Origin: Actinomycetota bacterium
GTDB taxonomy: Bacteria > Actinomycetota > Thermoleophilia > Solirubrobacterales > Solirubrobacteraceae
DNA: 64,000 nucleotides
Direction of reading: 5' to 3'
Assembly: GCA_005884115.1 (NCBI GenBank)
Contig: VAXW01000002.1
Location: 1-64,000 of the forward strand
A program made the translations under genes and the position numbers. Each line of letters opens with the position of its first letter. The stretch's first letter is position 1. The notes beneath the pieces are model-generated. The model saw only the letters and a program-made list of their open reading frames with translations, made no database searches and was not told the origin of the DNA. Positions 45,646 through 54,233 of the stretch are shown piece by piece.

Positions 45646-47144
45646 CACCCGCTCCCGTCCGCGGGGCCCACCGACAGCGGGCCGTTGAAGTCAGGCAGCG
45701 CCTGCGTGGAGCAGGGCACCAGCGGCTTGTACGGGGGCTCGGACCCGGGGTACGCCGGGCGCGTCCCCAGCGGGGGAAGCGTGGCGTGCCCGAGCAGCCG
45801 CAGGCCCTTGAAGCTCGTGCCCTGCACGCCCGTCGGCGCCGAGCGGATCGTCGGCCCGCCGCCGCCGAGCAGGAAGTGCGCGACGTCGCCGTTGCCGTCG
45901 AAGCTCTGGCCGATGCCGTTCAGCCCAGTCAGCCCGTACCAGAATTCCTTGTAGTTCTCCACGCCGGAGGTCGCCGAGGAGTCCTGGATCTTGGTGTTCC
46001 CGGCCGGGAAGAGCACTTTGGTCAGGCATTTGTTGAACTGGTCGGTCTGGCGGTAGAAGGGCGTCTGTTCGCTCGTCAGGCGCGCCAGCGACGGCGTCGC
46101 CGCGACCAGTCCCTTGGCCACGCCGCCGAGCTCGCTGGGCGCGAGCGAGGCCCGCACCTGTTCGATCCATGGCAGCGTGGCGGTCACGGTCGCGTTGGTC
46201 GAGTGCACGCCCGGCAGGATGTCGTGCGCGAATTCGCGCGTCGGCGGGAAGGACGCGTCGAGCGCTGCCAGGCCGCGGTTGATGTTCCGCAGCGAGCTCG
46301 GCAGCTCCGCGACGGTCGCTTTCAGGCTCGGAGCCTGCAATGCGAAGGAGCGGAAGAAGGCGTTGAAGTGTTCGATCAGTTCGCCCAGCTGCTGCTCGTG
46401 GACGTTGAGCGCGGCCGTCACTTTGCCGATGCTCTTCACCAGTTTGGAGAGGTCGTGGGGCTCGGTGCCGTTGACCGCCTGCTGGACGACAGCGTTCCCA
46501 CGCAGCGCCTTTTCTCCGCGCCGGTAGGCCTTGTTCAGGGCCTGCGCGGCGTCGATGCCGCGGACTTCGGGGTCCTGTTCTGCGTCTTCGGCCGCGTTCG
46601 GCTTGCGCGTCAGCCCGTCGCCCCAGCCGATGAGGAAGTTCTGCAGGTTGGCGCGCGTTTCGGTGTTCAGCGCATCGAGCACCTGGTCGATCTGCACCGG
46701 GTTGGACGTCTGCGTGATCGGCAGCGTCGCCCCCGAGGAGAGCTTGGGCGCCGAGGGGCTGCCCGGCTGCAGTTCGATGAACCAGTTGCCTTCCAGGAAG
46801 ATCCGCGGGCGGATCTTGACGGTCGCGTCGGCGTGGATGGGAAGGCCTCTGCCTTCGATTTCCATGTTCACGACGCCGACGTGGCCTTCACGCCTGATCG
46901 AGCTGACCTTGCCGACGTTCACGCCGGCGATGCGCACCGGCGACTTGGAGTGCACGTTGACGGCCGAGTCGAACACCGCTTTCAGCCTGAAGCCGTGTTT
47001 GAACGGGATGTGCTTGGTGAACCCGAAGTACACCGCGACGAGCAGGATCAGCAGCCCCACGATCGCGAAGCGGATCGGGTTGGTGCGGCCGAGCTCCGAG
47101 ACCGGGATTTCGTCGTGGCGTCGCCACCAGCGGGTGCGGCTCAT
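45645..47144 (-). CDS. MCE-family protein 4
   Basis: A 499-residue protein beginning MSRTRWWRRHDEIPVSELG, with transmembrane helix IRFAIVGLLILLVAVYFGF, MCE domain (FRLKAVFDSAVNVHSKSPVRIAGVNVGKVSSIRREGHVGVVNMEI), the conserved FLEGNWFIELQPGSPSAP stretch and a helical tail. It ends in a Pro-rich segment with one Cys (PLVPCSTQALPDFNGPL). ATG 47144 overlaps the preceding mce stop by 4 nt (ATGA). Lipid specificity is not predictable from sequence. Confidence 0.9.
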   Translation of the reverse strand: MSRTRWWRRHDEIPVSELGRTNPIRFAIVGLLILLVAVYFGFTKHIPFKHGFRLKAVFDSAVNVHSKSPVRIAGVNVGKVSSIRREGHVGVVNMEIEGRGLPIHADATVKIRPRIFLEGNWFIELQPGSPSAPKLSSGATLPITQTSNPVQIDQVLDALNTETRANLQNFLIGWGDGLTRKPNAAEDAEQDPEVRGIDAAQALNKAYRRGEKALRGNAVVQQAVNGTEPHDLSKLVKSIGKVTAALNVHEQQLGELIEHFNAFFRSFALQAPSLKATVAELPSSLRNINRGLAALDASFPPTREFAHDILPGVHSTNATVTATLPWIEQVRASLAPSELGGVAKGLVAATPSLARLTSEQTPFYRQTDQFNKCLTKVLFPAGNTKIQDSSATSGVENYKEFWYGLTGLNGIGQSFDGNGDVAHFLLGGGGPTIRSAPTGVQGTSFKGLRLLGHATLPPLGTRPAYPGSEPPYKPLVPCSTQALPDFNGPLSVGPADGSG

Positions 47145-48685
47145 TTGCGCTTGCCCTTCCTGGCTTTTTTGGTGACTTTCTTGGTTTTCGCCAAGCCCAG
47201 GTCCTTGAGCGTCGAGGCTGGGTATTTTTCGCCGTACAGGTTTTCTGAGCGGCTCGTGATTTCGCGGTTCTTCGCCACCAACGAGGCCGGGAGGTTGCCG
47301 ATCGTGGCCTTGCCTTTTTCGTAGCCCTCGTTGCCCGCTTCGCACACCTTCGCCTGCCCTGGGCCGCCGACGTTCGGATAGGGGACGGCGTGGACGTGGT
47401 TGTTGTCGATGATCGCCGTGCTCCCGAAGAGGTGTTCCACCGAAGGCCCGTTGGCGGGGGCCGAGGAGGGATAGCCCTCGTTGTTGGGGCCGCTCGGCGC
47501 CAGCACGAGCCCCGCGCGCGTGAGCGTGCCGATCCCGACGTTCTCCGACGTGAGGCTCGCCAGGTTGCGGAACGCGAGCGTGATGTAGTTGCAGAACGCC
47601 TGTGCGGGCGCGACGCCGGCGAACAGCGGGTTGCCGTATTCCAGCGTCTGCGTGAGGTCTTCAAGGCCGGCCGAGACGATCGGGTTCTGACCGAAGGACT
47701 GCAGCGCCAGCGCCGATTCGGCGAGGCGCGAGTTGAGGTTGGTCGCCGCCTTGAGGTTCACGGCGCCCGCCTGGAACGCCTGTCCCAGCGGCCGTGCCAC
47801 GGTCCGCAGCGCGTGCGCGCTGGGACGCAAGAGATGCATGAACTCGGCGCTCTTTTCGAGCAGCGGCGCCTCGAACGGGAGCGAGTGCGTCGCCTGCTCG
47901 AGCGACGCCGGCCCGCCCTCGGTCGCTTCTTCCAGCGAGCGCGAGACGCTCGCCCAGGCGGCGAAGAAGGTGTCCTGCTCGGAGAAGAAGGCAGCCTGCT
48001 GCGCAGCGACAGGGGCCGCCTGCGAGGCGGCGCGCTCGAGCGCGATGAAGAACTCGCGCAGCCCCGTGGCCGGCGAGGCCAGGTTGTGCAGCACCGGGAC
48101 GGCGTTGGTCACGAGGGGGCGCAGTTCGTGGATCGTGTTGTTCAGCCCGAGGCCGCGTCCCGCAAGCCCGTTGCCGAAGTTGTTGAGGCTGACCTGGTTG
48201 CCGAAGCGCGTCTTTTTGTCGAACATGTTGAACAGCTGGTCGATGTCCACCGGTTCGCGCGTCTGGCTGATCGGGATCGTGCGCCCCGGCTTCAGCGGCT
48301 GCGTGGAGACGCCCTTTTCGAGTTCCAGGTACTTCAGACCGATCGCCGACACCGAGAGCACGATCGCGCGGGTGTCGATCGGAAGCGGTTCAACTTTTTT
48401 TTCGAGCTTCAGCTTGGCGATCGTCGTCACGCGCCCCGTCGCCGGGTCCTGATGGATGCCCAGCGAGCTGATCAGGCCGACGCGCGTGCCGCCGATCCGC
48501 ACCTGGTTGGAGGGCTGCAGGCCGGACGCCTGCGGGAGCGCCACCTTGATGTTGTACGTGGGGACGAACGGAAGGCCGTTGTTGGCGTTGTAGGAGAGGA
48601 ACACCGCGACGATCACGATCAGCGTCGTGATCGCCCCGATCAGCAGCGGGCTGCCAGCGAGCGAGGAGCCTCGGCGCCTGTTCAC
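47141..48685 (-). CDS. MCE-family protein 3
   Basis: A 514-residue protein with N-terminal helix LLIGAITTLIVIVAVFLSY, MCE domain (YNIKVALPQASGLQPSNQVRIGGTRVGLISSLGI, then VSAIGLKYLELEKG) and an extended helical region. Unusually, it ends in a strongly basic Lys-rich tail (KTKKVTKKARKGKRK), which in the extracytoplasmic space could bind wall polymers or anionic lipids. It starts with GTG at 48685 and overlaps mce 2 by 4 nt. Confidence 0.9.
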   Translation of the reverse strand: MNRRRGSSLAGSPLLIGAITTLIVIVAVFLSYNANNGLPFVPTYNIKVALPQASGLQPSNQVRIGGTRVGLISSLGIHQDPATGRVTTIAKLKLEKKVEPLPIDTRAIVLSVSAIGLKYLELEKGVSTQPLKPGRTIPISQTREPVDIDQLFNMFDKKTRFGNQVSLNNFGNGLAGRGLGLNNTIHELRPLVTNAVPVLHNLASPATGLREFFIALERAASQAAPVAAQQAAFFSEQDTFFAAWASVSRSLEEATEGGPASLEQATHSLPFEAPLLEKSAEFMHLLRPSAHALRTVARPLGQAFQAGAVNLKAATNLNSRLAESALALQSFGQNPIVSAGLEDLTQTLEYGNPLFAGVAPAQAFCNYITLAFRNLASLTSENVGIGTLTRAGLVLAPSGPNNEGYPSSAPANGPSVEHLFGSTAIIDNNHVHAVPYPNVGGPGQAKVCEAGNEGYEKGKATIGNLPASLVAKNREITSRSENLYGEKYPASTLKDLGLAKTKKVTKKARKGKRK

Positions 48686-50097
48686 GGGAGCGTCTCCGTG
48701 GGGTCACACGTGAGCAGTTCGCCGTCGACGAACGGCGAGGAGCCGTCAGCCGCCGGCTGCGTGGCGGCGCCCGGGCAGCGGCGCAGCTGACCGGTCCTCA
48801 GCCCTTCGATGACCTTCTGCGAGCTCGTCGGGACCAGGTTGCTGCTCGAAGACCCGCCGTATGCAAAGTCGGGGAACACGGGCGAGAGGCGCGCGTAGTG
48901 GCCGTTGGCGTCGTAGTAGGCGGCCGTCTGGCCGAACGTGCGAAACAGGCCCTCGAGGTCTGGCGAGTAGGGGCCGAAGAAGGCCGTGACCGGCACCGAT
49001 TCGCGCAGCGAGGTGACGCCCGAGGGCGTGGCCGTCGTCAGCGCGCGCACCAGCCCCGGCAGCGCGCGCGCGTAGTCGGTGAGGTCGTTGTTCGGCCCCG
49101 GCAGGTTGATCGCGCGGCTGAAGTTGCCGACCACCGGCGTCGCCGTCACAAGCAGCGGGCGCAGCTTGCTGAACAGCCTGCGCAGCGGCTCACTCGTGGG
49201 CTTGGACGCGTCGACGAGCGTTTTCAGCGCCCCGAACGTCGATGGCAGTTCGGCGAAGGTCTTGTTGCCGGTGCGCAGCGCGCGCGGCAGTTCGTGCAGG
49301 CCGCGCGCGAGGCTGCTCTGCTCGGAGCCGACCGCCGTGAAGGTCTGGTTGGCGTGTTCGATCAGGCCGCTGAGGTCTTCCTTGCGGGCGCCGATCGTCG
49401 TCAGCGCCTTGGCGGTTTCCACAAGGAAGCTCGTGAGGACGGGCTGGTCGAGAGCGAGCTCTTCGAAGAAGTGGTCGGTCGCTGCGATCGAGGGAGCGAA
49501 GTATTCGGTCGCGCCCCCGAGCTGACGGCCCGCGCCCGCGTACTGTTCGCCGAAGCCCTGGATGAAGCCCTGCAGGCCCTTGAGCGTCTTCGGGTTGAAG
49601 GTGTTGAAGAGCTGGTCAAGGTCGGTCACCGGCTTGGTGACGCTCGCGGGCAGCCTCGCGCCCGCCGCCAGCGCCGGGCCGTTGTTGGGGCCCGGGCTGA
49701 GAGCGATGTAGCGGTTGGCGACGCTCGAAAGCGACGGCACCCTCACTTCGGCCTTCGTGCCTTCGTGCAGCGGCACCAGCGAGTCCTGGATGTGGATCGT
49801 GATGAGCGCTTTGTCGTCCTTCGTCAGCTCGATGCCGGTGATGCTCCCCACCGGCACGCCGCCGACCTGCACCTGGTCGCCGCGCACGAGCTGGTCGGCT
49901 TCGGCGAATTCGATGTGGTAGTTGGTGCCGCCGCCGCCGGCGAGCACGAGGTAGGCCACGATCAGCACCACCAGGGCAAGCGCTCCGAACGCCGCCGGCC
50001 GCGCCAGGTTCATGCGCGCCGGGGAGTGCCGCGCAGGCGGCGGGCCCGCGGCGGGCGGGGGAGGCGCGGGCGTGCTCGGGGGGCTAGTGGTTGCCAC
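48682..50097 (-). CDS. MCE-family protein 2
   Basis: A 471-residue protein. A Pro/Ala-rich cytoplasmic arm (about residues 1-30) precedes the helix FGALALVVLIVAYLVLAGG and the MCE domain (YHIEFAEADQLVRGDQVQVGGVPVGSITGIELTKDDKALITIHI, then VANRYIALSPGPNNG). The helical region ends in a Cys-containing tail (RRCPGAATQP and LLTCDPTETLP). It starts with GTG at 50097, 14 nt inside the end of the wall-hydrolase gene, so its translation is coupled to that gene. Confidence 0.9.
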   Translation of the reverse strand: MATTSPPSTPAPPPPAAGPPPARHSPARMNLARPAAFGALALVVLIVAYLVLAGGGGTNYHIEFAEADQLVRGDQVQVGGVPVGSITGIELTKDDKALITIHIQDSLVPLHEGTKAEVRVPSLSSVANRYIALSPGPNNGPALAAGARLPASVTKPVTDLDQLFNTFNPKTLKGLQGFIQGFGEQYAGAGRQLGGATEYFAPSIAATDHFFEELALDQPVLTSFLVETAKALTTIGARKEDLSGLIEHANQTFTAVGSEQSSLARGLHELPRALRTGNKTFAELPSTFGALKTLVDASKPTSEPLRRLFSKLRPLLVTATPVVGNFSRAINLPGPNNDLTDYARALPGLVRALTTATPSGVTSLRESVPVTAFFGPYSPDLEGLFRTFGQTAAYYDANGHYARLSPVFPDFAYGGSSSSNLVPTSSQKVIEGLRTGQLRRCPGAATQPAADGSSPFVDGELLTCDPTETLP

Positions 50098-52522
50098 GCG
50101 CTTGCCCTTTCCGCGCGCTCGCCGGCGGCACGCCGGGGTGGTCGGGGATCGAGGCGCTCGATGGCCCGCTGGCGACGGCCGGGTTGGGGATTTCGCCGAG
50201 CCGCGCGATCAGCTGGGTCCACTGCGTGGGCGAGATCGCCGAGCTGAGCGCGGACGTGGCGACGGCGGCCTGCTCCAGCGGCGAGAAGAAGCCGACGTGG
50301 ATGTGGTTGTAGTGGTCGGCCATCGCGAGCGTGTTGTCGGTGCCCGGGTAGCGCATCAGGCTGATGATCTGATGCGGCTTCATGGCTCCCTGCAGCGTCA
50401 GGAGCTTTTTGATCGTCGCGTCGGCGATCGACCCGGGGCCCTGATGACCGGCGATCGGGACGCCGTTGATGCGCGAGATGTCAACCGCGTCCCCGCTCGC
50501 GTGCTCGGAGATGTTCCCCGTGCTGGTGAAGTCCGAGTGACCGCATTTGAGCGCTGAGATCGTCGGCTTCAGGCCGGAGACCTCGAGGAACTCGAGCACT
50601 GCCAGCACGCGCCGGTCGATCTGGCCCGTTTCGATGTCCTGCCGCCCGCACGCGTAGATCCCGATGCCGGGACTCGAGACCACCTGCTGCTCGAGCTGCT
50701 GCTTGGACTCCAGCAGCACCTGCCCGGCGCTCGGCGTGGTGGAGGCGAACGGGTTCTTGCCGTTGGCGCGGAAGACGGAGCTGTTCTCGAGCGCGACCCA
50801 GCCGTCGAGGATCGGCTTGGGGTCGATCAGCGGAGCGCCCGCTCCGGCGGGCCGGATCTGGAAGAGCATGCGCTGCGACTGCGCCGCCGTGCCCGAGGCG
50901 GCCGCGGCTGCCGAATGCCCGCGGCGCGTGCTCGAGCCACCGAGGCGGCCGAGGACGGTGCCCGCGATGACCGTCACGCCCACGTGCAGAGGCCGCAGGT
51001 AGACGTCATCGGCGCCTACCCGAACTACGCGACTCGCGCGCGCCGAGCCCGCCAGCCCTGCTCGAGGGCGCGCCGCAGCGAGCACGCCGAACACGTCCTC
51101 GCTACGTGCTGGCGCCTGCGGCGCGGCACCCGGCAGCTGAGGCGGCGAAGGACTCGACCCCAGGCCCGTGCCGATCCCCAGCGAAAGCGCCGGGATCCCG
51201 GCGTCTTCCGGCGCAGGCACCGACCGAGCTCTTGCGGACACCGCGTGCGTTCCGGCGCTGGCCGGCACCGTCGGGCGCGGTTCGGCGTTCGCGACGTGGC
51301 GCGCCGCGTGCGCGCGCCCTGCGGCAGCCGCGTGCGGCTTGAGCACCGGGTACAGCTTGGCGATGCTGCCAAGCCCCGAATACGTGTACGTGTTGCCGTA
51401 GGCGTCGCGCAGCGAGATCAGGCGCCCCAGCGAGGGCGAGTGGCCGATGCGCACGATCTTCCCGTCCTGCACCGCGATCACCGGCGCGCGGGGCTGCGAG
51501 TAGACGGCCGTCGCGGGGACCGTGCGCCGCGCGGCTCGCGCGCTTGCGCCCACGAGCGGGAAGCCGTCGGAGAAGTGCGAGGGCGCGTGCACCGGGAAGC
51601 GCGCCTCCGTCAGGCCTGTTATGGCCCCCAGCAGTTCGCTCGGCGTCCCGCCGAGCAGCTTCGCGCGCAGCAGCACCGATTCCACGTATGCCTGCGAGTG
51701 GTTATAGGAGAACACCGCCGTCGCGAGGTCGCCGCTCGCGCCGGCGGCGTGCAGGTAGCGCGCGGCCGCGAAGATCGCGTCGGCGGGGTTGTAGGGATCC
51801 CTGAAGCCGTCGCCGTTGGCGTCGACGCCGTAGAGCGCCCACGAGGAAGGCAAGAACTGCATCCACCCCTCGGCTCCCGCGCTCGAGACCGCGAGGTCGC
51901 GGCCGTAGTCGGTCTCGACCTCGTTGATCGCAGCGAGCACCTGCCACGGCACCTCGTACGCGCTGCCGGCCGCCTGGTAGATGGGGAGCAGGAACGGCGG
52001 GATGCGGAAGCTTTCGATGAAGAAGCTCGGGATGCCGCCGATCGGAGCGCTCAGCGACAGCGGCAGCGCAGGCGTGAGCGCCGAGGGCTTCGGCGCCCGC
52101 AGACCAGAGCGCGTGCCGGCGTTCGCGCCTTCGTTCCCCGCGCGAGCTTCTTCGCGCGCCGCGCGCCGCCGGGCGCTTGCGTTTTCGCCGCCCTTGGAGC
52201 TCGCCGGTGAGCGGCCCTGCGCGTGCTGGCTCTGAACCTGCGGCGTCCGCGCCGCCGGAGCTTTGCTGCCGGTGGTGCCTGTCGGCGCGGTCGTGGTCGC
52301 AGACGGCGTCGTCGTCGCTTCGGAGCCCGTGCTGCCCGCCGGCGGCCCGATCGGCACGGTGGCGCTCTGTTCGGAGCCGCCGATCGCCACCGGCCCGCTC
52401 TGTTCGGCTGCGCTCGGGGTCGAGCCGCCGACCAGCAGCGCGAGGATCGCGCACAGCCCGAGCGCCGGCGCGAGCGCGCGGCGCCGGGGCGGCCTCGAGC
52501 GTGCGTGGTCGAGCGTGCGCAT
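50084..52522 (-). CDS. Secreted lytic transglycosylase / LytM-like / M15 peptidase fusion within the mce operon
   Basis: An 812-residue secreted protein. It has a signal peptide (about 1-39) and a Thr/Ser-rich linker. A MltB-like lytic transglycosylase domain follows (about 180-290: VPWQVLAAINEVETDYGRD with the catalytic Glu, AEGWMQFLPSSWALYGVDANGDG, SYNHSQAYVESVL). Next is a LytM/M23-like fold (about 346-570) split by a low-complexity insert and lacking metal histidines (YTYSGLGSIA, MLFQIRP). The C-terminal module (about 620-745) has SEHASGDAVDIS and HYNHIHVGF, the zinc-ligand pattern of M15 DD-peptidases. It should cut glycan strands and possibly peptide stems. It lies 3 bp after mce 1 and overlaps mce 2. 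Confidence 0.82.
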   Translation of the reverse strand: MRTLDHARSRPPRRRALAPALGLCAILALLVGGSTPSAAEQSGPVAIGGSEQSATVPIGPPAGSTGSEATTTPSATTTAPTGTTGSKAPAARTPQVQSQHAQGRSPASSKGGENASARRRAAREEARAGNEGANAGTRSGLRAPKPSALTPALPLSLSAPIGGIPSFFIESFRIPPFLLPIYQAAGSAYEVPWQVLAAINEVETDYGRDLAVSSAGAEGWMQFLPSSWALYGVDANGDGFRDPYNPADAIFAAARYLHAAGASGDLATAVFSYNHSQAYVESVLLRAKLLGGTPSELLGAITGLTEARFPVHAPSHFSDGFPLVGASARAARRTVPATAVYSQPRAPVIAVQDGKIVRIGHSPSLGRLISLRDAYGNTYTYSGLGSIAKLYPVLKPHAAAAGRAHAARHVANAEPRPTVPASAGTHAVSARARSVPAPEDAGIPALSLGIGTGLGSSPSPPQLPGAAPQAPARSEDVFGVLAAARPRAGLAGSARASRVVRVGADDVYLRPLHVGVTVIAGTVLGRLGGSSTRRGHSAAAAASGTAAQSQRMLFQIRPAGAGAPLIDPKPILDGWVALENSSVFRANGKNPFASTTPSAGQVLLESKQQLEQQVVSSPGIGIYACGRQDIETGQIDRRVLAVLEFLEVSGLKPTISALKCGHSDFTSTGNISEHASGDAVDISRINGVPIAGHQGPGSIADATIKKLLTLQGAMKPHQIISLMRYPGTDNTLAMADHYNHIHVGFFSPLEQAAVATSALSSAISPTQWTQLIARLGEIPNPAVASGPSSASIPDHPGVPPASARKGQARGNH

Positions 52523-52525
52523 CCC

Positions 52526-54094
52526 TCAGTTCCCGAGCAGGTAGTTGAGCAGGATCCCGTCGGTGCCCGCTGCTTCGGGCGACGGTGTGTAGTAGGTGGT
52601 CCCGGCGCTCGCCCCGCCCACCGGCTGGGTCGGGCTGCCTGAACGGTGCGCGGGGCGCGCACCCGAGATGTCCGCCGCGCTGGGCACCGCTCCGGGGTAT
52701 TTCGCGAGCGCCTGCGCGGGGGTCGCTCCGTTCAGCACCGCGAGCGTGCGCGCCATCAGCACGCTCGTCTGGCGTGGGATCGCGCGCGCCCTCGCCGCCG
52801 ATGCGGTCGTGGAGGCCGAGCTCGCGGATTTGCTGAACAGTTTCGAGTTCGCGCAGCTAGCCGCCGTCGAGACCGCGTAGGTCAGGCAGGCGGTGCCGAT
52901 CGCCTCCGCGCGCAGGAAGTGGCCGAGCGCGTCATAGCCGTTGGCCGAGTTGGCGCCCAGGAAGATGAAGTCGAGCAGCCGCTCCAGCCCGCCCGTGGAG
53001 CGCAGGCTCGAGAACAGTTCCGCGGCGTTCGTCGAGAACGGCTTGGCGGCCGTGCCAAGGCCGCGCAGGCGGCCCAGCAGCGGCTGCAGCGACGCGAGCG
53101 CGGGACCCGACGCTTTCGCCGTCGCGCCGAGGCTCCTGAAGTACGACGACGAGCTCGAGGAGAAGGCGGGCAGGTTGGTGAACGCCTGGTTGATCCCCGG
53201 TGCCGCCACTTTGAGGTCCCTGAACACCGGGATGGTCTGGTCGGCGAAGCGCCCCAGGCGTTCCATCGCGGGCCCGAGCTGGCGCAGGAACGGCGGGAAG
53301 TCGATCAGGTTGCGTTCCAGCGCCGTGAGGTGGCGCGCGCTCGCCTGCGCGACGGTGTTGCTCTGCTTGATGAAGTCCGCGAACCGGTTGCGCTGCGCGG
53401 CCCACGGTGCCAGCGCTCGGTCCGAGTCGACCGCCAGTTTCGCGAGCACCTTGTTCTCGCCCGCGAGGATCGCGAGCACGCGGTCGAGTTCCTGCAGCGC
53501 CGGGTTGGCGCGGCGAATCACCGCGCGCAGGTCGCTGCCGCGCCCGGCCAGGCCCGCGCCGAGCTCGTTGAGGATGATCGTGAAGCGCTGGCGCTCGGGC
53601 AGGCGCGTGATGTCGCCGAGCAGGTCGACGTCGACGGGGCTGTGCGTGCGCTCGACCGGCAGCAGGTACTGGCCTGATCCTTCCCCCTGGCGGATCTTGT
53701 GCAGCCGCGGCGCCTCAGGGGTGCCCGGGACGCGCGGTTCCGTCGGCAGGCAGTCGACGAACTTCTCGCCGATCAGGGCCTGCGGGCGTATCGTGCAGCT
53801 CGCGTCCGTGCGGAAGTCCTTGAACCCGGCCTTGGTGATGTTCAGCACCACCGCCGCCTTCGCCTGCGGCGTCGGCGTGACCGAGCCCACGGTGCCGACC
53901 TTGACTCCGTCGATCTTGACGTTCTCGCCCGGGATGATGTTGGCGGCCTCGTCGAAGATCGCGCGCACGGTGTAGGTGCCGCTGGAGCCTCCTGCCGCGA
54001 TCGCGAGCAGCAGTGCGACCAACAGAGCGGCCACGCCGGCCACAGCGGCCGCGCGGGCCGCTCCCCTCCTCCACCCCACCGTCTGCTTCCTCAA
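52526..54094 (-). CDS. MCE-family protein 1 (first gene of operon)
   Basis: A 522-residue protein with N-terminal helix AAAVAGVAALLVALLLAIAAGG, MCE domain (YTVRAIFDEAANIIPGENVKIDGVKVGTVGSVTP, then ALIGEKFVDCLPTEPR), a helical region and a Ser/Ala-rich C-terminus. It starts with TTG at 54094, supported by GAAGGA five bases upstream; GTG 54079 is an alternative. It is the first gene of the operon and follows a strong hairpin (54142-54172). The next gene is the wall hydrolase, 3 bp downstream. Confidence 0.9.
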   Translation of the reverse strand: MRKQTVGWRRGAARAAAVAGVAALLVALLLAIAAGGSSGTYTVRAIFDEAANIIPGENVKIDGVKVGTVGSVTPTPQAKAAVVLNITKAGFKDFRTDASCTIRPQALIGEKFVDCLPTEPRVPGTPEAPRLHKIRQGEGSGQYLLPVERTHSPVDVDLLGDITRLPERQRFTIILNELGAGLAGRGSDLRAVIRRANPALQELDRVLAILAGENKVLAKLAVDSDRALAPWAAQRNRFADFIKQSNTVAQASARHLTALERNLIDFPPFLRQLGPAMERLGRFADQTIPVFRDLKVAAPGINQAFTNLPAFSSSSSSYFRSLGATAKASGPALASLQPLLGRLRGLGTAAKPFSTNAAELFSSLRSTGGLERLLDFIFLGANSANGYDALGHFLRAEAIGTACLTYAVSTAASCANSKLFSKSASSASTTASAARARAIPRQTSVLMARTLAVLNGATPAQALAKYPGAVPSAADISGARPAHRSGSPTQPVGGASAGTTYYTPSPEAAGTDGILLNYLLGN

Positions 54095-54141
54095 CCCAGT
54101 CCTTCCTCGCCGTTCGAGAACAAGCCGAGCGGTGCGCAGCC

Positions 54142-54172
54142 GGGCGGCCCCACCCCTTCGATGGGGCCGCCC
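54142..54172. terminator. 11-bp GC-rich hairpin ahead of the mce operon
   Basis: GGGCGGCCCCA (54142-54152) and TGGGGCCGCCC (54162-54172) are perfect complements around a 9-nt loop; a second small stem (CCCGC 54175-54179 with GCGGG 54186-54190) is adjacent. It lies between the secreted-protein gene ending at 54234 and the mce operon, both on the minus strand. It fits a terminator for the former or a leader structure of the latter. No T-tract follows on either strand. Confidence 0.6.
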
Positions 54173-54233
54173 TTCCCGCTTCTCTGCGGGGAGCTTACGC
54201 CCTCCTGCGCATCAGCTCATGCTCGTCCTACCT

